Origin: Streptomyces xanthophaeus
Lineage (GTDB): Bacteria > Actinomycetota > Actinomycetes > Streptomycetales > Streptomycetaceae
Direction: 5' to 3'
NCBI RefSeq assembly: GCF_000725805.1
Contig: NZ_JOFT01000010.1
Span: 124,001 to 188,000 of the forward strand
DNA length: 64,000 nt
The notes beneath the pieces were generated by a model. It saw nothing but the letters and a program-made list of their open reading frames with translations, searched no databases and had not been told where the DNA came from. Positions 45,054-51,772 of the stretch are shown in pieces; within the stretch, counting starts at the first letter, position 1, and each line of letters opens with the position of its first letter. A program made the position numbers and the translations under genes.

Positions 45054-47600
45054 GTGGTGACCTTCGCGCAGGCGCAGGAGCGCGCCGAGGAGTGGATCAA
45101 CGGGGACGTTCCCGGTTATCAGCACCGTGAGGTGCGGGTACGGGAGTTCGGCCTCGGGTTCGTGGTGTGGGCGGAGGACCGCGCGTCGGGTCCGGTGTCG
45201 GGTGGCGGGCGGCAGCGTCTGGTCATCGCGCGGGACAGCGGGGAGGTGACGCTGTGGCCGGGGCTGCCGGTGGGTGAGGTGATCCGCCGGTACGAGGAGG
45301 AGTACGGGGCTTCGGCCGCTCCGGCGGCGGAGCCTTCGGTGCCTGCGCCGCGGATCGACTCGGAGCAGACGTCCTTCATGCTGAGTCCGCCGGAGTGGCT
45401 GCAGGAGGCGGCGGACCGGGCGGGTATCCCGGGGGGTCCGTCGAGCGCGGCTCCGGCGTCCGCGTCGGCGTCCGCTTCTGCATCCGCGTCGGCTTCCGCA
45501 CCTGCTGCGGCTGCGGCACAGAGCCCGGCTCCGGCTGCGGCCGCGGTTGCTCCGGCGCAGGTGGACGCGGTGCCGCTGCGGCGCGGGGGAGAGATCCCGT
45601 ACGAGCCGACGGCCAACGACGGGGTGCCGGCGGGTGCTCCGGCGGGTGTTCCGGCCGGGTCCACGCCGTGGGCCGGGACCGATGTGAACGCGGACGCGGA
45701 CGACGTGTCCGTGCCGCTGCCCGCGACGGTGTTCGCGCCGCCCCTGTCGGGTTCGGACCTGGAGGACCGGCCGTCCTCCGGGGTGGCTCCGGAGGCGAAG
45801 ACGACCCTGATGGCCGGGGGCAGTCAGCTCCCGAGGACCGCGGTCTCCCCGGCGCTCGGGCACGGCCCGGGCCCCGGTGCGGGTTCCCGTCCGTCCGCGG
45901 GTGACATCGCCGACGCGCCCACGAGCAAGGCCCAGGTCAATCCGGCGCGCGGTCCTGCCGCCGGTGGTGCCGGTGCCGGTGCCGGGCAGTCCGCTACGCC
46001 GCCGGGTCCGCCCGGGGCGCCTGGTGCGCCCGGTGCGGGTGCGCCGCAGCACGCCGCGACCATGCTGGCCGGCCCCGGGGTCCCGCAGCCGCCCGGTCCG
46101 CCCGGAGTCCCTGGCGCCCCCGGTGCTCCGGGTGCTCCGGGTGCTTCCGGCGGGGGCCGGCCGCCGGCGCCTCCCGGTCCGCCTGGTGCGCCCGGTGCTC
46201 CCGGTGGCGGGCTGGACCATGCCGCCACGATGCTCGCCGGTCCCGCGGTGACGGGGCAGCCCCCCACGCCTCCCGGGCCGCCCGGTGCTCCTGGTGCGCC
46301 CGGTGCGCCCGGTGGTGGGCTGGATCATGCCGCGACCATGCTGGCCGGTCCGGCCGTGACGGGGCAGCCGCCCGGTGCCCCGGGTGGCGGGGCGCACCAC
46401 GCCGCGACCATGCTCGCGGGTCCCGGCGTACCGCAGCCGCCCGGTCCGCCGGGTGCGCCTGGTGCTCCTGGTGCGCCCGGGGCTCCCGGCGCTGGGCTGG
46501 ACCATGCCGCCACGATGCTCGCCGGTCCGCCCGTGGGGCGTCCGCCCGGTCCTCCCGGCCCGCCGCCGGGGGTCCCCTCGGGTCCCGTGGGCCCCGCGGC
46601 GCCGCAGCCCGCGCCCTCCGGTGTGCCCACGGTGGGGCCCGGTTACCAGGCGGTGCTGCGATACCGCGCTCCCGACGGCTCCGAGCAGCAGCTCATCCGC
46701 CGTTCGGCGCCGGGTACGCCGCACCCCGAGTGGCAGATCCTGCACGAGCTGCGCGCCATGAACGTGCCGCCGCAGCAGGTGCTGGAGCTGCACACGGAGC
46801 TGGCGTCGTGCGAGCTGCCGGGCGGTTACTGCGCCCGGATGATCCGGGAGACCTGGCCGCAGGTGCGGATCACCAGCGTGGCCCCGTACGGCACGGACCA
46901 CGCGGGCCGTCAGCAGGGCATGCGCCACCTGCTCACCCACCAGGGCGAGCTGCACCAGGTGGCGGACGGTCCGGCGCGTCCGGCGCCGGTGCGGGCGCCC
47001 CTGCCGCAGGTCCCGCTCCAGCCCGCGATCCCGTTGGAGGCGATCGCGCAGGAGCTGGCGGGTGCCTTCGGCCCGCAGGCGGTGTTCCGCTTCGACCAGC
47101 GGGCGGTGTCCCGCCAGGGCGTGCCGGAGATCGTCGCGCAGACTCTCATGGCGTCGGGGCTGCCCGTCGATTTCGGGCCGTTCTTCTGGGCGCAGGCGGT
47201 GCCGGGCCAGCCGGTGCCGACGCTGGCCGAGCTGGCCGCGCAGCGGCAGGTCCAGCCCGCTTCGGACGCGGGTTCGTACCTCGTCGTGGGCAGTGACTTC
47301 GGCAAGGCGCTCTGCGTGCAGTACGGGACCGCGCACATCGTGGCGGTGCCGGTGGAGGGCGGTCCGGGCGGTGCTCCGGTGCCGCCGCAGTTCGTGAATT
47401 CGAGCCTGCCGCAGTTCGTACGGTGCCTGGCGATGCTGGGTCACATGTGGCGGCTGCGCCAGCATCTGACGCCGGAGCAGGCGGGCCGCTGGACGGTCGA
47501 CTTCCAGGCGAATCTGGCGGGGCTGGACACCGCCGCGCTGGCCTCGCCGGAGAACTGGTGGTCGGTGCTGCTGGAGCAGATGTGGGACGGACTGCTGTGA
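45054..47600 (+). CDS. Imm35-like / Gly-Pro linker / nucleotide deaminase / SUKH-4 fusion protein
   Basis: This 848-residue multidomain protein appears cytoplasmic. Residues 1-85 resemble Imm35/YrhB (TFAQAQERAEEWINGD, FVVWAEDRASG, LVIARDSGEVTLWPGLPVGEVIRRYEEEYG). About 86-520 is a disordered Ala/Gly/Pro linker with five HAATMLAGP repeats. About 525-610 is an XOO_2897-like nucleic-acid/nucleotide deaminase (HPEWQILHELRAMNV, H-x-E in ELHTELAS, then C-x6-C in CELPGGYC), with zinc ligands intact. The C-terminus (about 665-848) resembles SUKH-4 (AGSYLVVGSDFGKALCVQYGTAHIVAVPV, ENWWSVLLEQMWDGL). GTG at 45054 after GAGGGG is preferred; GTG 45057 and ATG 45036 are alternatives. It is co-transcribed with the WHH-SUKH gene. 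Confidence 0.8.
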   Translation: MVTFAQAQERAEEWINGDVPGYQHREVRVREFGLGFVVWAEDRASGPVSGGGRQRLVIARDSGEVTLWPGLPVGEVIRRYEEEYGASAAPAAEPSVPAPRIDSEQTSFMLSPPEWLQEAADRAGIPGGPSSAAPASASASASASASASAPAAAAAQSPAPAAAAVAPAQVDAVPLRRGGEIPYEPTANDGVPAGAPAGVPAGSTPWAGTDVNADADDVSVPLPATVFAPPLSGSDLEDRPSSGVAPEAKTTLMAGGSQLPRTAVSPALGHGPGPGAGSRPSAGDIADAPTSKAQVNPARGPAAGGAGAGAGQSATPPGPPGAPGAPGAGAPQHAATMLAGPGVPQPPGPPGVPGAPGAPGAPGASGGGRPPAPPGPPGAPGAPGGGLDHAATMLAGPAVTGQPPTPPGPPGAPGAPGAPGGGLDHAATMLAGPAVTGQPPGAPGGGAHHAATMLAGPGVPQPPGPPGAPGAPGAPGAPGAGLDHAATMLAGPPVGRPPGPPGPPPGVPSGPVGPAAPQPAPSGVPTVGPGYQAVLRYRAPDGSEQQLIRRSAPGTPHPEWQILHELRAMNVPPQQVLELHTELASCELPGGYCARMIRETWPQVRITSVAPYGTDHAGRQQGMRHLLTHQGELHQVADGPARPAPVRAPLPQVPLQPAIPLEAIAQELAGAFGPQAVFRFDQRAVSRQGVPEIVAQTLMASGLPVDFGPFFWAQAVPGQPVPTLAELAAQRQVQPASDAGSYLVVGSDFGKALCVQYGTAHIVAVPVEGGPGGAPVPPQFVNSSLPQFVRCLAMLGHMWRLRQHLTPEQAGRWTVDFQANLAGLDTAALASPENWWSVLLEQMWDGLL
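46050..46535 (+). repeat. Five HAATMLAGP peptide repeats in a collagen-like linker
   Basis: The sequence encoding HAATMLAGP(A/G/P)V occurs five times (near 46051, 46219, 46327, 46397 and 46503). The copies are separated by PPGPPGAPGAPG-type stretches of varying length. Each carries one Thr in an otherwise Ser/Thr-poor linker. Earlier linker peptides KTTLMAGG and EQTSFMLSP look like weaker relatives. Confidence 0.8.
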
Positions 47601-47626
47601 TCCGCGCCTGATCGGATGATCACTTG

Positions 47627-47671
47627 AATGGCCGGGTCGGGACCCTCGGACGGGGTCCCGGCCCGGCCATT
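47627..47671 (+). terminator. Terminator of the toxin/immunity operon
   Basis: AATGGCCGGG-T-CGGGACC pairs with GGTCCCG-G-CCCGGCCATT, an 18-bp stem with one G-U pair and a 9-base loop, 26 bp after the stop codon. Confidence 0.85.
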
Positions 47672-47734
47672 CCGGCTTCTGGGAGCAAATGACGCATCCT
47701 TGACAGGAATCCCCGCGAGAGAGGCGCTTCCAGG

Positions 47735-48607
47735 ATGAGTGCACCCATTGCGACCGTGCGCGGCCGCGGCTACCGCATGGAAGAGGTCGACCGGTACCTC
47801 GCGCGCCTGTCCGGGAGCCGCGACGAGGCCTGGGAGCGCGTGGCGCGGCTGACCGTCCTGGCGAAGCGGATGGAGGAGGAGGCGGGGCGGCTGCGCGAGG
47901 CGGTGGCCGCGCTGGCCCCGCAGACCTACGACGAGCTGAGCGAGCGCGCCCGCCGGATCCTGCTGCTGGCGCAGGAGGAGGCGGAGTCGGTGCGGGCGGA
48001 CGCGCGGGCGGACGTGACCACGACGCTGGGCGCGGCCGAGGCGTACGCGGACCGGGTGGCGGAACTGGCGCGCGGTGACGCGGAGGCGGTGCGCGAGCAG
48101 ACGGAGGTCCGGGCCCGGCAGGGCCTGTTGCGGGCGCAGCGGGAGGCGGACGACGCCCGGGCGCAGGCCCGGGAGGACGCGGAGGCGTGGCGGACGCAGG
48201 CGCAGGCGGCCCTGGCGGAGACGGGGAGGCGGGCGGACGCGCTGCTGGCGGAGCGGGAGCAGGAGCACACGGAGCGCCGGGAGGCGGCGGAGCGGGAACT
48301 CGCGGCGCGCGAGGCGGAGCTGGAGGCGCGCCACGCGGAGCTGGAGCGGTACGCGGAGGGGCGGCTGGCGGAGGCCCGCCGGGGCTTCGCCGAGGCCGAG
48401 GAGTCGGCCCGGCACGGGCAGGAGGACGCGGAGGCGCGGGCGGCGGAGCTGCTCGCGGCGGCCCGGGTGCAGGAGGAGCGGACGGGCCGGGAGACCGAAC
48501 GGGTCCTGCGGGAGCACGTGGAGGCGCAGGAGGAGATGCAGGCGCACATGAACCACGTCCGCGCCAGCCTGGCCGCCCTGACCGGCCGCACCCCGGCGGG
48601 CGGCTGA
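47735..48607 (+). CDS. DivIVA-like coiled-coil protein
   Basis: This 290-residue protein starts with TVRGRGYRMEEVDRYLARLSGSRDEAWERV, which matches the membrane-binding N-terminal pattern of DivIVA-type proteins (RGYxxxEVDxxL). From about residue 40 to 275 it is a continuous Ala/Glu/Arg-rich coiled coil. Similar Streptomyces proteins are often annotated as cellulose-binding, probably wrongly. A role in polar growth, cytoskeleton or envelope organisation is inferred. The last codons (GRTPAGG) lie in the first unit of a 24-bp tandem repeat, and the stop codon is inside that unit. The ribosome binding site is GAGAGGC-like. Confidence 0.83.
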   Translation: MSAPIATVRGRGYRMEEVDRYLARLSGSRDEAWERVARLTVLAKRMEEEAGRLREAVAALAPQTYDELSERARRILLLAQEEAESVRADARADVTTTLGAAEAYADRVAELARGDAEAVREQTEVRARQGLLRAQREADDARAQAREDAEAWRTQAQAALAETGRRADALLAEREQEHTERREAAERELAAREAELEARHAELERYAEGRLAEARRGFAEAEESARHGQEDAEARAAELLAAARVQEERTGRETERVLREHVEAQEEMQAHMNHVRASLAALTGRTPAGG

Positions 48608-48681
48608 CGCCGCACCCCGGCGGGCGGCTGACGCCGCACCCCGGCGGGCGGCTGACGCCGCACCCCGGCCGGCGGCTGACG
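48586..48681. repeat. Four-copy 24-bp tandem repeat over a gene end
   Basis: Four head-to-tail units of 24 bp begin at 48586, 48610, 48634 and 48658. Each begins CCGCACCCCGGCGGG and ends CGGCTGACG. The first three are identical and the fourth has one change. Because 24 is a multiple of three, each unit carries the TGA that ends the coiled-coil gene in unit one. Confidence 0.9.
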
Positions 48682-49301
48682 CCGTGACCCGGGCCCGGCC
48701 CCGAGCCGCCCGGCGCCGTGCCCAGCCCGCCGTCGTCCCGGGGTCAGCCCCGAAGCCGGTCCGAGGCAGGCCTGACGCCGTGCCCAGCCGGTCATCGGCC
48801 CGGGGAGCAGCTCGGACCCCGATCCGAGCCCGGCCTGACGCCGCCCCGGACCGCCGCCGGTCTCAGACGGTCCTGAAGCCAGCCTGAGCCGCCCCCCGTT
48901 CGGGCCCGCGCCAGGCGCCGGGCCTGCGCAAGCCGTGACCAGGCCCGACGCGGTCCTGACGCCTGCCCGGCCCGGACCCCGTGCGGGCCCGGGCCGACGT
49001 CGGTTCGTGGCGGGCCTGATGTCGGCCCGAGCCAGCATCCGTTCGAGCCCGTGGCAGGCCCCGGCGCCAGCGCGAGGCTGCCCCGACTCCGTCGGTGGCG
49101 GGCCTGGCCTCAGCCGGAGCCACCAGGCCCCCGTTCGGGACCGTGCCAGGCCCCGGTTCGGGCCTGCGGAGGGCGTTCGGGCTCCGAAGCGGCCCCGGCG
49201 CCGTTGCGAGGCTGCCGGTTCCGTCCGCGGCGGGCCTGACGCAGGCCCGGGCCGGACCCCCGTGCGGTCCCGGGCCGACGCCGGTCTGGGGCCCGGCCGG
49301 G
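48682..49301. other. Decayed GC-rich repeat region without a gene
   Basis: About 620 bp hold no supported gene on either strand. Related phrases recur with drift: GGCCTGACGCCG, GGCGGGCCTGA, CCGTTCGGGCCC/CCGTTCGAGCCC/CCGTTCGGGACC followed by CCAGGC or GCAGGCCC, GCGAGGCTGCC twice, and GGCCCGGGCCGGACCCC/GGCCCGGACCCCGTGCGGGCCC. They look like two or three old, longer repeat units (roughly 100-140 bp) that have diverged. Confidence 0.6.
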
Positions 49302-50180
49302 CTACGGGAGGAGGCGGGTCAGGAAGGTGGCGATCAGGGGGGTGATCTCGGGGAGGTGGGTTTCCAGGGCGAAGTGGCCCGCGCCGTCGAAGAGGTGGAC
49401 CTCGGCGTCCGGGGCGTCGCGGAGGTAGGCCTTGGCGCCCGCCGGGGTGAAGAAGGGGTCGCCCGCGCCCCAGACGACGAGGACCGGCGGCCGTGCGGTG
49501 CGCAGCCAGGCCTGCCAGGCGGGGTAGTGCGCGAAGTTCGAGGCGTAGTCGAAGGCGAGGTCGGCCTGGGCGTCGGTGCGGCCGGGCAGGCCGAGGTAGT
49601 GGAGGTCCAGGGTCCAGCCGTCGGGGGAGACGAGGCCGGTGTCGGCGACGCCGGTCTCGTACTGGAAGCGGGTGCCTTCCGCGGTGAACAGCCCCCGGAT
49701 CCGGTCCTCGTGGCCGGGCACCTCGCGGCGCAGCCCGGCGAACTCGCGGGCCGCGTCGGACAGTCCCTCCTCGTAGGCGTTGCCGTTCTGCACGATCAGG
49801 CCGGTGACGCGGCCGGGGCGGCGGGCGGCGAGCCGCAGGCCGACGGGGGCGCCGAAGTCGAAGACGTACAGGGCGAAGCGTTCGAGGCCGAGGGCGTCGG
49901 TGAAGCCCTCCACGACGTCGGCGAGCCGGTCGAAGGTGTAGGTGAACCCGGCGGGGGTCTCGGTACGGCCGAAGCCGGGGTAGTCGGGGGCGATCAGCCG
50001 GTAGGGGACCTCGCCGAGCGCGTCCATCAGCCGGGCGAACTGGTGGGAGGAGGTGGGGAAGCCGTGCAGGAGCAGCAGGACGGGGCCGTCGGCCGGGCCG
50101 GACTCGCGGTAGGCGACGCGGACTCCGTCGACGTCGACGGAGTCGTGGCGGACGGCGGGAAGGGTGGGGCGAGCGTTCAT
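49302..50180 (-). CDS. Alpha/beta hydrolase with Asp nucleophile (epoxide hydrolase/haloalkane dehalogenase-like)
   Basis: This 292-residue alpha/beta-hydrolase has HGFPTSSHQFARLM (oxyanion loop, HGxP) near residue 40. The nucleophile elbow is YVFDFGAPVGLR, where Asp rather than Ser occupies the nucleophile position. The acid is in VVWGAGDPFFTPAGA and the His in DGAGHFALE. The Asp nucleophile and HGxP loop point to the epoxide hydrolase/haloalkane dehalogenase branch and not an esterase. ATG at 50180 has AGGAGG 6 bases upstream; a GTG one codon earlier is possible. It is divergent from a CGNR regulator with shared CCATTAG sites. Substrate unknown. Confidence 0.88.
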   Translation of the reverse strand: MNARPTLPAVRHDSVDVDGVRVAYRESGPADGPVLLLLHGFPTSSHQFARLMDALGEVPYRLIAPDYPGFGRTETPAGFTYTFDRLADVVEGFTDALGLERFALYVFDFGAPVGLRLAARRPGRVTGLIVQNGNAYEEGLSDAAREFAGLRREVPGHEDRIRGLFTAEGTRFQYETGVADTGLVSPDGWTLDLHYLGLPGRTDAQADLAFDYASNFAHYPAWQAWLRTARPPVLVVWGAGDPFFTPAGAKAYLRDAPDAEVHLFDGAGHFALETHLPEITPLIATFLTRLLP

Positions 50181-50203
50181 CACATGCCTCCTGGGGCCTC
50201 GTT

Positions 50204-50257
50204 CCCATTAGTTTCACCGGTGATCGCTAATGGGTCAAGAGGCTGCCGTACCATTAG
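50204..50257. promoter_or_regulatory. CCATTAG operator repeats between hydrolase and CGNR genes
   Basis: CCCATTAG (50204-50211) and its inverse CTAATGGG (50227-50234) form an inverted repeat, and a third CCATTAG lies at 50251-50257. They occupy nearly all of the 81-bp divergent gap. TACCAT (50249-50254) could be a -10 putting the CGNR transcript start close to its GTG, i.e. leaderless. Confidence 0.65.
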
Positions 50258-50261
50258 TCGG

Positions 50262-50825
50262 GTGACAGTGACCTTCCCGCTCACCGGTGAGCCCCTCGCG
50301 CTGGACCTCCTCAACACCCGCACTGCCGCGGGCGACCTCGTCGCCGGACCGGAGGGGCTCGCGGCCTGGCTGGCCGTGCAGGGGGGACGGCTGTCCCCGG
50401 CCGGGGAGGTGGGAGAGGCCGAGGTGGCGGCCGTGCGGGCCGTACGGGAGGCCGCGCGCCCGGCGCTGGAGGCGGCCCGGCGCGGTGAACGGCCCCCGGC
50501 GCAGGCCCTGGCCGTGCTGAACGGGGCGCTGGCCGCGGCGCCCTCGCACCGCGTGCTGGAGTGGACCGCCGGGACCGGGCTGACGGCAGATCCGCACCGG
50601 GAGGCCGCCGCGGCCCGGCGGCTCGCGGCGGAACTGGCCGAGGCGGTCGCGGAACTCCTCACCGACCCGCGGGTGACGGCGGTGCGCACCTGCGAGGCCC
50701 ACGACTGCGTCCTGCTGTTCCTGCCCGCGCACCCCCGCCGCCGCTGGTGCGTGGCGTCGGTCTGCGGCAACCGGGCCCGGGTGGCCCGCTACTACGCCCG
50801 CCACAAGGAGGAGCCCGGAGCCTGA
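50262..50825 (+). CDS. ABATE/CGNR zinc-finger regulator
   Basis: This 187-residue protein has an N-terminal ABATE domain (FPLTGEPLALDLLNTRTAAGDLV, then a helical region to about 130). A C-terminal CGNR zinc finger follows: RTCEAHDCVLLFLPAHPRRRWCVASVCGNRARVARYY, with Cys pairs and the CGNR motif intact, a putative DNA-binding unit. GTG at 50262 is used because it gives the family-typical start. It is likely to control itself and the divergent hydrolase through the CCATTAG sites. The signal is unknown. Confidence 0.9.
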   Translation: MTVTFPLTGEPLALDLLNTRTAAGDLVAGPEGLAAWLAVQGGRLSPAGEVGEAEVAAVRAVREAARPALEAARRGERPPAQALAVLNGALAAAPSHRVLEWTAGTGLTADPHREAAAARRLAAELAEAVAELLTDPRVTAVRTCEAHDCVLLFLPAHPRRRWCVASVCGNRARVARYYARHKEEPGA

Positions 50826-50837
50826 GCGGACGCGCCC

Positions 50838-51692
50838 CTAGGCCGTCTCCCGGGCGTCCGCCGGCTGCGCCGGGACCGTCGGGCCGGGGGCGTAGCCGTA
50901 CGGGTCGCTGCGCAGGCCGTGCGAGCTGACCACCACGGTGAACGGCGGCCGCACCGCGGGCGGGAGGGCGGCCACCAGGGCGCCGGTCAGCGGGTCCGCC
51001 GTGACGGGGAGCGCGGCGCCGTCCACCGTGAGGCGGGGCTCGGTGAATCCGCCGCCCTCGACGGTGAGGAGGCCGTCGGAGACGGCGGCGCCCGTGATCA
51101 CCGGGTTGGCGCGGCCGGCCATCTTGTTCACCAGGTACGCCCCCGCCGGGGCGCCCGTCAGGGCCCACATCTCGGCGGGCAGGCGAGGCAGCCCGCCGCC
51201 CACGTCCGCGAGGAAGAACAGCACCACGTACAGCATCGTCACGGCGCTGAGGGCGACGTACTGGAGGTCGACGAGGTCGGTCCGCCCGCCGTCGTTCGCG
51301 ATCAGCTCCCGCAGCGGCCGCCGCCCCGAGGCCGTGGGCGGCGCGGCCGGCTTGGCCATGCTGCCGTTCTCCACGCGCACCCCGACCACCGTCTTCGCCC
51401 CGATCAGGGCCACGTACGGGCCGCCGAGCAGCGGCAGGTACACCGTCGTCAGGGTGGACAGGGGCCCGTGTCCGCCCTGGAACCAGCCGACGCCCCCGCC
51501 CGCGGTGAGCCCGTAGGCCAAGATCGCCAGGAGCAGCCAGAGCAGGATCACCGTCCAGGCCAGGGCCAGTGTCGTCGAGGTCGACAGACGGCCGTCGCGG
51601 CCGGTGACGAAGCCCGGGCGGCGGCGCAGACGCCAGCCGATCGGTCCGGCCACGGCGGCCAGCAGCGCGAGCGCACAGAGTGCGGAAACCAT
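50838..51692 (-). CDS. Hypothetical membrane protein
   Basis: This 284-residue protein has about four hydrophobic helices: residues 2-20, 42-65 (TLALAWTVILLWLLLAILAYGL), 85-105 (TTVYLPLLGGPYVALIGAKTVVGV) and 150-175 (YVALSAVTMLYVVLFFLADVG). A cytoplasmic stretch SGRRPLRELIANDGGRTDLVDLQ lies between the third and fourth. The C-terminal 80 residues (VITGAAVSDGLLTVEGGGF onward) form a beta-rich domain reminiscent of an IPT/TIG fold. No family is certain. It follows the MFS gene on the same strand with an 80-bp gap and may be co-transcribed. Confidence 0.75.
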   Translation of the reverse strand: MVSALCALALLAAVAGPIGWRLRRRPGFVTGRDGRLSTSTTLALAWTVILLWLLLAILAYGLTAGGGVGWFQGGHGPLSTLTTVYLPLLGGPYVALIGAKTVVGVRVENGSMAKPAAPPTASGRRPLRELIANDGGRTDLVDLQYVALSAVTMLYVVLFFLADVGGGLPRLPAEMWALTGAPAGAYLVNKMAGRANPVITGAAVSDGLLTVEGGGFTEPRLTVDGAALPVTADPLTGALVAALPPAVRPPFTVVVSSHGLRSDPYGYAPGPTVPAQPADARETA

Positions 51693-51772
51693 GTCGTCCC
51701 CCCGGAGAAACGGTCCTGGGTCCGAGGGTTACGCACGGGCTCGGGCCATGACAAGCCGCCCCGCCGGGGCCG

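Noticed and set aside
42189..47600. Type VII or RHS-type secreted toxin cluster
   Set aside because: No WXG100, EccC, RHS/YD repeats or signal peptides anywhere in the island, so the toxins were described as intracellular.
44805..47744. 979-codon minus-strand frame opposite the deaminase fusion gene
   Set aside because: Arg/His/Gly-rich shadow; the plus-strand frame has recognisable domains.
48586..48681. CRISPR array
   Set aside because: The 24-bp units are directly adjacent with no spacers and run into coding sequence.
48935..49345. Gene in the repeat field (136-codon frame)
   Set aside because: Arg/Pro/Ala composition follows base composition, no ribosome binding site, and the frame overlaps the real hydrolase end.
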